Part shown: one piece after another, positions 18,060 to 26,836 of the stretch
Position numbering within the stretch: the stretch's first letter is position 1
How the letters are laid out: each line of letters begins with the position of its first letter
Source: Vibrio sp. S9_S30
Lineage (GTDB): Bacteria; Pseudomonadota; Gammaproteobacteria; Enterobacterales; Vibrionaceae
Length of the DNA: 64,000 nt
Assembly (NCBI RefSeq): GCF_014694455.1
Contig: NZ_JAAUWT010000002.1
Span: 310,001 to 374,000, forward strand
Direction: 5' to 3'
Made by a program: the position numbers and the translations under genes
The notes under the pieces: generated by a model
What the model saw: only the letters and a program-made list of their open reading frames with translations
What the model was told of the DNA's origin: nothing
Database searches by the model: none

Positions 18060-19190
18060 GTGGCATTAACGGTTAACACCAACGTATCTGCAATGGCAAC
18101 CAGACACCAATTGAAAGGTGTTATGAGCAATGTAAATACATCACTGGAACGCTTATCTTCGGGGATGAGAATCAACACAGCGAAAGATGACGCAGCTGGT
18201 CTGCAAATCTCAAATAGACTCCATGTACAAACTCGCGGGATAGATGTAGCAATTCGAAATGCAAATGATGGGTTGTCCATTGTTGAAACGGCCGAAGGTT
18301 CGTTAAACGAAGCAACCAATATCATGTTGAGAATGCGAGATTTATCCATTCAATCTGCCAACGGAAACAACAGCGATAACGATCGTCAGGCACTGCAAGA
18401 TGAAGTGTCCTCTCTCAATGACGAACTCAATCGAATTGCTGAAACGACCAGCTTTGGTGGTGAGAAACTGATTAACGGAACGTATGGAACCAAATCGTTT
18501 CATATAGGACCTAACACTGACGCCATTATGGTATCACTGACAGACATGCGCACAGATAGTGAGCGTATGGGAGGAGACAGCTACGAAGCACAAAATGGAA
18601 AGGACAGTAACTGGGTAGTTACGGATTCAAGCAACGCATTAAATATCCAGTTCCAGGATGTCGCAAACCAACCCGTTAATTTGCAAATTGTGGCTATTCC
18701 CGGTGACAACATCGAAGAGTTAGCGACATACATTAACGGACAAACGAACGAGATCAGTGCTTCAGTTAATGAAAATGGACAATTGCAACTGTTTGCTCCA
18801 AATCATGATGTAAAATCTGATCTTACGTTTAGTGGCAGTCTTGCCTCAGAACTTGCACTATCGAAACAGGGGCAACTTACCGTCGATTCTCTCAACATCA
18901 GTACGGTAGGCGGCGCACAGCAAGCAATCGCGGTGCTCGATGCGTCATTGACCTATGTCGATAGCCAGCGTGGCCAGCTGGGAGCAATTCACAACCGATT
19001 CGAAAGTGGTATCTCTAACCTTGAAAACATGAACATTAATGTGAGTGGCTCCAAGGGGCAACTTAGAGATGCCGATTTCGCAAAAGAAGCGACAAGCTTT
19101 ACAAAATCAAAAATTTTGCAACAAGCCTCAAACGCGATCATCGCGCAAGCCAATCAAATGCCCTCGGCGGCGACAAGCTTGCTGAATTAA
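18060..19190 (+). CDS. Flagellin, copy 7 (divergent)
   Basis: A filament subunit of 376 residues, the most divergent copy. It starts with GTG at 18060 (AGGAG at 18049-18053); the longer open frame upstream is not homologous to flagellin. Differences include MATRHQLKGVMSNVNTSLER at the N-terminus, RTDSERMGGDSYEAQ, NVSGSKGQLRDADFAKEATS in place of the usual [13 protein letters not shown], and a final LLN where all others end LLG. No sigma-28 promoter is readable within the 171 bases after copy 6, so it is probably co-transcribed with copy 6. A minor or specialised subunit is likely. Confidence 0.94.
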   Translation: MALTVNTNVSAMATRHQLKGVMSNVNTSLERLSSGMRINTAKDDAAGLQISNRLHVQTRGIDVAIRNANDGLSIVETAEGSLNEATNIMLRMRDLSIQSANGNNSDNDRQALQDEVSSLNDELNRIAETTSFGGEKLINGTYGTKSFHIGPNTDAIMVSLTDMRTDSERMGGDSYEAQNGKDSNWVVTDSSNALNIQFQDVANQPVNLQIVAIPGDNIEELATYINGQTNEISASVNENGQLQLFAPNHDVKSDLTFSGSLASELALSKQGQLTVDSLNISTVGGAQQAIAVLDASLTYVDSQRGQLGAIHNRFESGISNLENMNINVSGSKGQLRDADFAKEATSFTKSKILQQASNAIIAQANQMPSAATSLLN

Positions 19191-19619
19191 TATCGAGAGG
19201 CATTAGTCGCGTCATTGTTTATTGATATACCCTCTGACGCTATGCTGGAGAGCGTGTTCTGCATCCCTTCCAGGTGCTCTATCTCCCCATTCAAATAATA
19301 CCCGCCAAAAAAGATCAGAAACTTGTACCTGAAATGGGTCGGTCTATGCGTCCCTGATGCCTGCTCGCAACGCAAAGCGGGCTTCTTAACTCACTGTTCT
19401 TTAACGTGGCTAGCTTGCTCTGACGTGCATTGTAGGAGCTGTAGAGTAAATGAAAAGAATGCTATCAGTCGCCATATTATCTTCCGTTATGACATTCTTT
19501 TTTTGAATGGGTGAGCTTCATATAAAATAGATCTTGACTCTAACCTACTGATCGTCATGCGGTTATTGAATCCCTTCTTTTACCCCCTTAACAAAGAATA
19601 AAAAAAATACGTTTTTCTC
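19191..19619. other. Intergenic region after flagellin 7
   Basis: No gene is seen. GCCTGCT (19359-19365) and AGCGGGC (19376-19382) form a 7-bp hairpin with one G-U pair, followed by TTCTT, a weak terminator candidate for the copy 6-7 unit. The final 100 bases are A/T-rich ahead of the next promoter. Confidence 0.5.
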
Positions 19620-19646
19620 TAAAGAACTGGATGATTCAGCCGTTAA
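19620..19646 (+). promoter_or_regulatory. Sigma-28 promoter of flagellin 8
   Basis: TAAAG (19620-19624) and GCCGTTAA (19639-19646), 15-base spacing. Full consensus match. Confidence 0.88.
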
Positions 19647-19723
19647 AAGGAATGCGAGAAATGAGATGGTTTAGCGAGGTGAGAGACGCGATGCCATCAT
19701 CCTTAATGTCAAAGGAGATCTAT

Positions 19724-20857
19724 ATGACAATATCAGTAAACACTAATGTGTCTGCTATGACGGCCCAGCGTAACCTGAATAACTCTGTGGCCGACATGAA
19801 CAGATCAATGGAGCGTTTATCATCGGGATACCGTGTAAATAGCGCGAAAGATGATGCCGCTGGGTTACAAATATCGAATCGTTTGGATTCACAAAGTCGC
19901 GGTTTAGACGTGGCAGTGCGAAATGCAAACGATGGGATATCAATAGCTCAAACGGCGGAAGGAGCGATGAAGGAAAGTACTAACATTCTTCAACGCATGA
20001 GAGACCTTGCACTTCAATCGTCTAACGGTTCCAACAGCCGCTCAGAGCGGATTGCGATTCAGCAAGAAGTGGGTGCTCTAAACGATGAATTAAATCGTAT
20101 TGCAGAAACGACTTCTTTTGGTGGCAATAAGTTGCTGAACGGTACCTATGGCACACAATCTTTTCAGATAGGTGCCAGTTCCGGTGAAGCTGTATTGTTG
20201 AAAATGGGTAATGTTCGTTCCGACCATGAAAGTATGGCAGGAAAAAACTACACAGCGGCGAATGCGAAAGATGGCAACTGGGTAGTGGACAGCGAAGCTA
20301 CTGACATAACCTTTGAGTTTACAGACACAGAGGGTAATGAGCAAAGTATCACTATCAACGCTTTGGCCGGCGACGATATTGAAGAAGTTGCGACTTACAT
20401 TAATGGTCAGCAGGATTACCTAAAAGCTTACGTAGGCGACAATGGTGAGTTGGGTGTATTTGCCCATAACCAAAAAATAGATGGCGGTGTGACGTTCAGC
20501 GGTGGGTTAGCTGGAGAACTGAGCATGGGAGAGGCAGAAGGTGTTGCGGTCAATGATATTGACGTAACAACCGTTGCAGGCTCTCAACAAGCCATAGCCG
20601 TCATTGACGGTGCATTAACAAGTGTCGACAGTAAGCGCGCAGAGCTTGGTGCATTCCAAAGCCGATTTGACCACGCTATCAGTAATTTGGATAGCATTAA
20701 CGAAAACGTGAACGCATCGATGAGTCGCATACGCGACACTGATTTTGCTAAAGAGACCACTCAATTGACGAAGTCTCAGATCCTTGAGCAGGCGAGTACA
20801 TCTATCCTCGCTCAAGCAAAACAGTCACCATCCGCGGCACTGAGTTTGTTGGGTTAA
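19724..20857 (+). CDS. Flagellin, copy 8
   Basis: A filament subunit of 377 residues ([18 protein letters not shown] at the N-terminus; [16 protein letters not shown] at the C-terminus). The central domain is unlike that of copies 2-5 ([20 protein letters not shown]). The frame is open upstream to 19631, inside the promoter-leader region, but AAGGAG (19711-19716) sets ATG 19724 as the start. No strong terminator separates it from flaG 76 bases downstream, so flaG-fliD-flaI-fliS could be read from this promoter. Confidence 0.95.
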   Translation: MTISVNTNVSAMTAQRNLNNSVADMNRSMERLSSGYRVNSAKDDAAGLQISNRLDSQSRGLDVAVRNANDGISIAQTAEGAMKESTNILQRMRDLALQSSNGSNSRSERIAIQQEVGALNDELNRIAETTSFGGNKLLNGTYGTQSFQIGASSGEAVLLKMGNVRSDHESMAGKNYTAANAKDGNWVVDSEATDITFEFTDTEGNEQSITINALAGDDIEEVATYINGQQDYLKAYVGDNGELGVFAHNQKIDGGVTFSGGLAGELSMGEAEGVAVNDIDVTTVAGSQQAIAVIDGALTSVDSKRAELGAFQSRFDHAISNLDSINENVNASMSRIRDTDFAKETTQLTKSQILEQASTSILAQAKQSPSAALSLLG

Positions 20858-20933
20858 ATCTGGTATACTTCTGTGTAAGAAGCGAGCATAAGGGCAACCT
20901 TTTGTAAGCTGTCAAGGTGGAGGTGAGATCGTT

Positions 20934-21344
20934 ATGGACATATCATCCTACACATCGATTTCCCAGCCTTCTTATGGTAGTGGCACAAAAATTGCTTCTA
21001 CAGCTGAGGGTGTATCCAGTGCTAATGCGCAAAAACGAGCAGAAAAAGAAGAGGTAACCCCAAAAGACGCTATCCAGAACGAATCTGCGCAGTCTTTTTC
21101 GAAAGAGCGTACTAAGATTAACGCAGCCGAACTGGAGAAACGGATTGATGAAGTAAATGATTTTATTTCGTCACTCAATAAGGGATTATCTTTTAAATTC
21201 GATGACGAATCTGGGAGACGAGTCGTCACTGTATTCGATGCGGATACTGGCGATATCATCAAACAGATACCGAGCGAAGAAATGCTCGAAATATTAAGGC
21301 GCCTAGCCGCCAATTCCTCCGGGTTGATCGTGGAAAAGGTGTAA
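20934..21344 (+). CDS. flaG: Flagellar protein FlaG
   Basis: A 136-residue cytoplasmic protein with a low-complexity N-terminal half and the conserved C-terminal FlaG domain (about 65-130), including LNKGLSFKFDDESGRRVVTV, then a D-DTGD-IKQIPSEEML block. FlaG affects filament length and smooth filament growth in polarly flagellated bacteria; its mechanism is unclear. It is the first gene of flaG-fliD-flaI-fliS, 20 bases before fliD, the order known from V. cholerae. It has a GGAGGTGAG Shine-Dalgarno. Confidence 0.95.
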   Translation: MDISSYTSISQPSYGSGTKIASTAEGVSSANAQKRAEKEEVTPKDAIQNESAQSFSKERTKINAAELEKRIDEVNDFISSLNKGLSFKFDDESGRRVVTVFDADTGDIIKQIPSEEMLEILRRLAANSSGLIVEKV

Positions 21345-21364
21345 TTAGGTATGAAGGTGAATGA

Positions 21365-23242
21365 ATGAGTGTAAACCCAATGGGCGGAATGTCTGGTCTG
21401 GACATCAACTCTATGGTGAGCAAAATTGTGGATTCGGAGCGGCTTCCAAAGCAGCAACGGATCGATAATGAGCGCATCAAAGTTGAGACCAATATCAGCG
21501 CCTATGGTCGACTCAGGGAATCACTGGATTCTATGAAAGCACTGATGGCTCAGTTTCGTCAGGATAAGGCTTTCGCCGTACGTTCGGTGGAGTCATCTGA
21601 TGAAGAAGTAGTTTCGGCTACTGCCACAACGGACGCAATTGCTGGCAAATATGCTGTCGATGTGGTGCAGCTTGCTCAGAACCATAAGTTGGGTTCTAAC
21701 ATTGTGGGTGAGAAAACTCGCTTTGGGGCTGGTGAGCTGCAGATCCGTTTAGGAAAAAGGGATTTTACTGTTGAAGTAAAACAAAATGCCAAGCTCATTG
21801 ATGTTGTAAAAAGCATCAATGCAGCTCCCGGCAATCCTGGTGTTCGCGCTGCCATCATTAATGATGTTGATGGCCAGCGCATTATTTTAGCCTCAGAAAA
21901 AACGGGTGCAGAAAATCAAATCTATGTTTCAGCCAATTCCGCTGATCCAAACAATCCCTTGGAAGCGCTTGAATATAAAACGCTAGAAGACAGGATGAAA
22001 GACCTGGAAGAAGCGCAAGCGGCACTCCTAAAACTGCAAACTTCGCCAGTTTTAACAGCAGATGGGCAAGATGTTGCCGTTCTGTCGAATAAATATTCAC
22101 CAAAAGAAATTGAAGAAGCTCTAGAAGGCAAGCCGATCAATCCTGATGGTGCGCTGCCCGTCTATGTCGTTAACTTACCGGGTATCGAAGAGCCCGTTAT
22201 TATTGATGGTGTAGAACAACAAAAGCCGCCTAAGCCAGAAGACACCATTCCAGGCTTCTCTGAAGCGGCATCAGGCACATTACTGAGCTCTTACAAGCCA
22301 AGAACCGACGGGTTGGATGACGAAGCACGCGAGAAGTCGTCCGATATACCTGGTTGGTCGCCAACGGCGTCAGGCACACTAACCGATTCCTACGTCACGG
22401 TGAAAGAACGTGATGCCATGCTGATGACGAATGCTAAAGCTCAGTACGATCAAGACATCAAAAATGCCATGTCAAGAATCGAAGTCGCCCAAAAAGCGTT
22501 TGATGGCTATAGTGGTATGAATGAATTACAACAAGGTCAAGATTCTTTGGTGGTCTTGGATGGCATTGCACAGGTCAGCAGCGACAATAATGTTATTGAG
22601 AACGCGATTGATGGCGTAGACTTGACGCTAAAAGGCGTATCAGACCCGAAGAAACAAACGGAAATCGGGATAGACTACGATAGAGAACGTGTCAGGAACG
22701 ATATCCTAACGTTTGTGGATTCGTACAACCAGTTCTTTAGGCTCAGCAAAGAACTTTCAGCGGCAGATCCTGCTTCTGGGGCCGCGGGTCCTCTTTCTGG
22801 AGACAGTATCGTTCGTGGCGCTGAATCGCGTTTAAAGACGGTTTTTACTACCGCGATAAAGGATGCACCAGAAGATATTAAAACCCTGACGGAATTTGGC
22901 ATAACGACGACGCGTCAGGGGACGCTGGAAGTTAATTATGACATGCTCGATCGGCAACTAAATAAAAATTTCACCAAGCTTGGTGAGTTTTTTGGTGGAA
23001 GTGATGGCTTTGCGAAAAAGGTAGAAGACGCCATACATTCGATGACCGGTGTGACAGGTTCTATCAGTACACGAGAAAAGAGCCTGTATGAGCAGAATTA
23101 CCGTTTGAACGATCAGCAAGTCAACTTAGATCGTCGAATGGACACCCTCGCACAAAGAACGCAGGATAAGTTTTCTGCGATGAAGGAAGCGACCAGTAAG
23201 ATGCAGGCACAGCTTTCTGGCATGATGAATGCATTTGGTTAA
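21365..23242 (+). CDS. fliD: Flagellar filament cap protein FliD
   Basis: FliD (HAP2) caps the growing filament and helps flagellin subunits fold into place. The 625-residue protein has the FliD N-terminal domain (from SGLDINSMVSKIVDSERLPK, about 10-110) and the C-terminal helical domain (about 420-620, ending KMQAQLSGMMNAFG). It is longer than the E. coli protein (468), as in Vibrio. The extra central part has two copies of a motif, IPGFSEAASGTLLSSY (295-310) and IPGWSPTASGTLTDSY (328-343). It is co-transcribed with flaG, flaI and fliS. Confidence 0.96.
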   Translation: MSVNPMGGMSGLDINSMVSKIVDSERLPKQQRIDNERIKVETNISAYGRLRESLDSMKALMAQFRQDKAFAVRSVESSDEEVVSATATTDAIAGKYAVDVVQLAQNHKLGSNIVGEKTRFGAGELQIRLGKRDFTVEVKQNAKLIDVVKSINAAPGNPGVRAAIINDVDGQRIILASEKTGAENQIYVSANSADPNNPLEALEYKTLEDRMKDLEEAQAALLKLQTSPVLTADGQDVAVLSNKYSPKEIEEALEGKPINPDGALPVYVVNLPGIEEPVIIDGVEQQKPPKPEDTIPGFSEAASGTLLSSYKPRTDGLDDEAREKSSDIPGWSPTASGTLTDSYVTVKERDAMLMTNAKAQYDQDIKNAMSRIEVAQKAFDGYSGMNELQQGQDSLVVLDGIAQVSSDNNVIENAIDGVDLTLKGVSDPKKQTEIGIDYDRERVRNDILTFVDSYNQFFRLSKELSAADPASGAAGPLSGDSIVRGAESRLKTVFTTAIKDAPEDIKTLTEFGITTTRQGTLEVNYDMLDRQLNKNFTKLGEFFGGSDGFAKKVEDAIHSMTGVTGSISTREKSLYEQNYRLNDQQVNLDRRMDTLAQRTQDKFSAMKEATSKMQAQLSGMMNAFG

Positions 23243-23245
23243 TGT

Positions 23246-23551
23246 ATGTCCAATATATTGACCGACCTAAGCGATCTCGATCGGCAGCTTGTATCTTTTT
23301 TAGAAAAAGATGAAATAATGGCTGAAGAAATTGTTGCTGTGGTCGATAAAAGAGAACAGTTGTTGCAAAGTGTTTTGCAAGAGTTTGAAAAATCGCCTGA
23401 GCTCATCAATAAAGAAGAGTGGAAAGACGCTGTGGTTAGAACACAGAAAATGGTTTTATTGATGCAGGCGAATACCAATAAAATTGCTGAACACTTGAAA
23501 AAGTATCGACACGGAAACAAGTCGGTTCAGCAATACAAGAAGTTTCTATAA
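23246..23551 (+). CDS. flaI: FlaI, FliT-like flagellar chaperone
   Basis: A 101-residue helical, charged protein in the position of V. cholerae flaI, between fliD and fliS. By size, predicted helices and place it corresponds to FliT, the export chaperone of FliD. Sequence identity to FliT is not obvious by eye, so the chaperone role is inferred. The start lies 3 bases after the fliD stop, so translation is likely coupled. Confidence 0.85.
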   Translation: MSNILTDLSDLDRQLVSFLEKDEIMAEEIVAVVDKREQLLQSVLQEFEKSPELINKEEWKDAVVRTQKMVLLMQANTNKIAEHLKKYRHGNKSVQQYKKFL

Positions 23552-23563
23552 GAGAGGATTACC

Positions 23564-23974
23564 ATGCGAGGTTCTTTACAGGCTTACAAAAAGGTTTCAG
23601 TAGACAGTCAATTGTCTGCGGCCTCTCCGCATAAGATCATTCAAATGCTGATGGCTGGTGCAATTGAGCGCCTGATTCAAGGTAAGGCTGCAATGCAGCA
23701 GGGAAACATAGCAACAAAAGGTGAGCGTTTAGGTAAAGCGTTAGACATTGTAATCGCCCTTCGATCTTGCTTATCTATGGACGACGGTGGTGATATTGCT
23801 AAAAATCTAGATCAGTTATACGAATTCATGATTGCGCAAATTACGGTTGCGAATCAGAGTAACGAACCCAAACCAATTGATGATGTGGTCGATATCATTC
23901 GAGAGATCAAATCAGCATGGGATCAGATTCCAGCTGAGTTTCATAATTTGACCTCTGCGGAAATAGGTCAGTAA
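23564..23974 (+). CDS. fliS: Flagellin-specific chaperone FliS
   Basis: FliS binds the C-terminal D0 helices of flagellin in the cytoplasm, stops premature polymerisation and delivers it to FlhA. The 136-residue helical protein has the family start, YKKVSVDSQLSAASPHKIIQMLMAGAIERL in consecutive blocks, and the helix GKALDIVIALRSCLSMDDGG. With eight flagellins upstream, this single FliS presumably serves them all; the divergent C-terminus of copy 7 may bind differently. A weak hairpin (CGGAT/ATCCG around 23978-24013) and a T-run follow. Confidence 0.95.
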   Translation: MRGSLQAYKKVSVDSQLSAASPHKIIQMLMAGAIERLIQGKAAMQQGNIATKGERLGKALDIVIALRSCLSMDDGGDIAKNLDQLYEFMIAQITVANQSNEPKPIDDVVDIIREIKSAWDQIPAEFHNLTSAEIGQ

Positions 23975-24209
23975 CACGGATTTAAGATGTTTTAGAACAA
24001 AACTCACATCCGCAAAGTGCTTGGTTGCCTTATTTTTTTTATCGCATAGAATAGAGTCATTATTAGAGCCTACTCTTTTAATGACTTTTTTGTTTTTGCT
24101 GCTCTCTTAACGCTCGTGATATTGCATACTTCATTCGTAAATGAAACAAAGTTGCAGGGCTTAGGTCTGTACGATAATGATTAAAATCTAAAGGCAAACA
24201 CTTATTTAT

Positions 24210-25673
24210 ATGCAAGGCTTGGCACAATTGTTGATTATTGAAGATGATCAGCAGGTTAAACATAATTTAAGCATAATTCTTGAGTTTATCGGTGAACACT
24301 GTGAAGTCATCAGTACCGATGAAATCGACAGCATTGATTGGTCAGCAACATGGGCGGGATGTATCTTAGGATCTGTAAACCATAAAGCGCCTCTTACTAA
24401 AACACTGAAACAATCCAACCATATTCCACTTCTTACGTTAAGCAGTAACACCATTTCTGTGGATGACTTTCCACATTATGTTGGTGAGCTTGAACAGCCT
24501 TTGAATTACCCCCAGCTCAGTGATGCTTTGCGACATTGCCAAGAGTTTCTTGGTCGAAAAGGGGGGCCATTGCCGTCGGCGAGCCGTAAAAACACACTGT
24601 TCAGAAGTTTGGTTGGGCAAAGTCAAGGCATACAAGATGTGCGTCACTTGATCGAACAAGTATCTGCAACCGAAGCGAATGTTCTTATTCTTGGCGAGTC
24701 TGGGACAGGTAAAGAGGTCGTGGCGAGAAATATCCACTATCACTCCCCGCGTAGAAATGGCCCATTTGTTCCAATTAACTGTGGCGCCATTCCTCCCGAG
24801 TTGTTAGAGAGCGAATTGTTTGGTCATGAGAAAGGCGCGTTTACAGGTGCAATCACCGCACGTAAAGGGCGGTTCGAGTTGGCTGAAGGTGGCACACTTT
24901 TTCTTGATGAAATTGGCGACATGCCAATGTCAATGCAGGTGAAATTGCTTCGAGTGCTTCAAGAGCGTAGCTTCGAGCGTGTCGGTGGCAACAATACAAT
25001 CAAAGCCGATGTTCGAGTGATTGCAGCGACGCACCGCAACCTCGAGAAAATGATCGAAGAAGAAAAATTCCGTGAAGACTTATTCTATCGATTGAATGTT
25101 TTTCCTATCGATATGCCAGCTCTTAAAGATCGTAAAGAAGACATTCCACTTTTGCTCAAAGAATTGCTGACCCGAATGGAAGCTGAAGGTGGGATGCCGA
25201 TATGCTTCACACCTCGGGCCATCAATTCCATGATGGAACATGATTGGCCAGGTAATGTGCGTGAGCTCGCCAATCTGGTTGAGCGCATGGTGATTCTGTT
25301 TCCAAACAGCTTAGTGGATGTGAATCATCTACCCACCAAATATCGCTATAGTGATATTCCAGAGTTTCAGCCAGAAAATATTGGCTCAAGTCGAACCATT
25401 GAAGAGCAAGAGCGTGACGCACTTTCTGACATTTTTTCTGAAGACTTCAATTTTGAAGGAAGTGTGCTCGATATGGCCGACAATGCCAATAGCCCTCAAG
25501 AGTTACCTCCAGAAGGTGTTAATTTGAAAGAGCTCTTGGCTGACGTTGAAGTGAACATGATCAGTCAAGCGTTAGAGGCTCAAGGTGGTGTCGTTGCTCG
25601 AGCGGCAGACATGTTAGGAATGCGCCGTACCACCCTAGTAGAGAAGATGCGTAAGTATAATCTCAATCGGTAA
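24210..25673 (+). CDS. flrA: Sigma-54-dependent master flagellar activator FlrA
   Basis: The FleQ/FlrA-type regulator at the top of the polar flagellar cascade; it activates flrBC, fliE and flhA promoters with RpoN. It has 487 residues. An N-terminal FleQ domain (1-120) lacks a phosphorylatable Asp (WAGCILG at the usual place). The AAA+ domain has Walker A GESGTGKE (162-169) and the sigma-54 contact loop GAFTGA (209-214), plus Walker [14 protein letters not shown]-terminal Fis-type HTH includes [18 protein letters not shown]. Arg132 and Arg173 sit where V. cholerae FlrA has arginines needed for its c-di-GMP response (inferred alignment). Confidence 0.96.
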   Translation: MQGLAQLLIIEDDQQVKHNLSIILEFIGEHCEVISTDEIDSIDWSATWAGCILGSVNHKAPLTKTLKQSNHIPLLTLSSNTISVDDFPHYVGELEQPLNYPQLSDALRHCQEFLGRKGGPLPSASRKNTLFRSLVGQSQGIQDVRHLIEQVSATEANVLILGESGTGKEVVARNIHYHSPRRNGPFVPINCGAIPPELLESELFGHEKGAFTGAITARKGRFELAEGGTLFLDEIGDMPMSMQVKLLRVLQERSFERVGGNNTIKADVRVIAATHRNLEKMIEEEKFREDLFYRLNVFPIDMPALKDRKEDIPLLLKELLTRMEAEGGMPICFTPRAINSMMEHDWPGNVRELANLVERMVILFPNSLVDVNHLPTKYRYSDIPEFQPENIGSSRTIEEQERDALSDIFSEDFNFEGSVLDMADNANSPQELPPEGVNLKELLADVEVNMISQALEAQGGVVARAADMLGMRRTTLVEKMRKYNLNR

Positions 25674-25682
25674 GCACGTTTT

Positions 25683-25709
25683 TGTCAATCAATTGACACT
25701 GTCTTTTTT
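25683..25709 (+). terminator. Probable terminator after flrA
   Basis: TGTCAAT (25683-25689) and ATTGACA (25692-25698) form an AT-rich dyad; TGTCTTTTTTGG follows. A weak Rho-independent terminator 10 bases after the flrA stop. Confidence 0.55.
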
Positions 25710-25734
25710 GGTTTAATTATCTGATATTTAAGCA

Positions 25735-25780
25735 AAAATAGCCTGGCATGCATTATGCATCCTAGGCTATTGTTGTTTTT
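25735..25780 (+). promoter_or_regulatory. Sigma-54 promoter of flrB inside a terminator-like hairpin
   Basis: TGGCATG-N4-ATGCAT (25744-25760) has GG at 25745-25746 and GC at 25757-25758 with exactly 10 bases between, the RpoN -24/-12 spacing. The same bases lie inside a dyad: AATAGCCT (about 25736-25743) pairs with AGGCTATT, and ATGCA/TGCAT pairs at the centre, with GTTGTTTTT after it. The element therefore looks like both a terminator for flrA read-through and the promoter of flrBC. Confidence 0.75.
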
Positions 25781-25795
25781 AGTCGGAAACCTGTC

Positions 25796-26836
25796 ATGGC
25801 ACCATCAGAAATTCAAGAAAGCAGCTCGACGTTAGGAACCTTAGAAGATCAAGTTGCGCGTTACAAACAAGTTTTGGATGTGATGCCAGCTGGGGTTATC
25901 TTACTTGATACCCAAGGCAGTGTTTACGAAGCGAACCCTGAAGCAGAAAAATTGCTGGAAGTTCCGCTAGTCGGACAGAAGTGGTTTGAAGTCATCCAAG
26001 CTGCGTTTGCTCCACGAGAAGATGATGGGCACGAAATTTCACTTCGTAATGGTCGTAAAGTACGCCTTGCCATTTCTGCCTCTCAAACTGGTCAGCTAAT
26101 TTTGATTACCGACTTAACTGAAACACGATTATTGCAAGCTCGTGTTGGCGATTTGCAGCGGTTGTCCTCTTTAGGGCGAATGGTGGCATCTTTAGCGCAC
26201 CAAGTACGCACGCCACTTTCTAGCGCAATGCTTTACGCTTCCAACTTAGGTGCGCCAAACCTACCGGCTCCCACACGTGAACGTTTTCAAACCAAACTGG
26301 TAGACCGATTACACGATCTCGAAAAACAAGTTAACGACATGCTGTTATTTGCAAAAGGTGGAGATAACAAAGTCGTCAAGCCGTTTACGGTCGACGATCT
26401 GCGCTCTGAATTTCAACCTATGGTAGAAACCGCAATCAAAACCAGCTCAATTGATTACCATCTCGAATTAGAAAACCCGGATGCGATATTAATGGGGAAC
26501 GCCAATGCGGTGGCGTCAGCGTTGAGCAATCTTGTTATCAATGCCATACAGATTTCAGGGAAAGAAGCGCAAATTGATGTCTACTTTCGAGTCGTAAATA
26601 ACGAACTCAAAATTTCGATTCAGGACAGCGGTCCAGGTGTCCCTCCTGAATTACAGCAAAAAATTATGGAACCTTTCTTTACTACTCGCTCTCAAGGGAC
26701 GGGATTAGGGCTCGCCGTTGTTCAAATGGTATGTCGAGCCCATGATGGAAGGTTAGAACTGATTTCAGAGCCGGGAGATGGTGCTTGTTTCACTGTCTGT
26801 CTGCCCCTTGCAACAACAAACTCTGGAGAAGAATGA
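25796..26836 (+). CDS. flrB: Sensor histidine kinase FlrB
   Basis: The cytoplasmic kinase that phosphorylates FlrC to switch on class III flagellar genes. The 346-residue protein has no membrane segments. It contains a PAS domain (about 20-110), a HisKA domain with phospho-acceptor His135 in SLAHQVRTPLSS, and an HATPase domain with N box NLVINAIQ, G1 DSGPGVP and G2 GTGLGLAVV. It starts 36 bases after the sigma-54 -12 element and overlaps flrC by one base. Homologous to FleS of Pseudomonas. Confidence 0.96.
   Translation: MAPSEIQESSSTLGTLEDQVARYKQVLDVMPAGVILLDTQGSVYEANPEAEKLLEVPLVGQKWFEVIQAAFAPREDDGHEISLRNGRKVRLAISASQTGQLILITDLTETRLLQARVGDLQRLSSLGRMVASLAHQVRTPLSSAMLYASNLGAPNLPAPTRERFQTKLVDRLHDLEKQVNDMLLFAKGGDNKVVKPFTVDDLRSEFQPMVETAIKTSSIDYHLELENPDAILMGNANAVASALSNLVINAIQISGKEAQIDVYFRVVNNELKISIQDSGPGVPPELQQKIMEPFFTTRSQGTGLGLAVVQMVCRAHDGRLELISEPGDGACFTVCLPLATTNSGEE

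Noticed and set aside
19205..19230. TTATTGATA as half of a LuxR/HapR-type quorum-sensing operator
   Set aside because: Only one half-site is present and no dyad partner follows, so the match is not better than chance in AT-rich DNA.
8140..20857. The repeated array as a mobile or CRISPR-like repeat structure
   Set aside because: Every repeat unit is a complete flagellin gene with its own promoter or leader. No spacers, transposase or terminal repeats.
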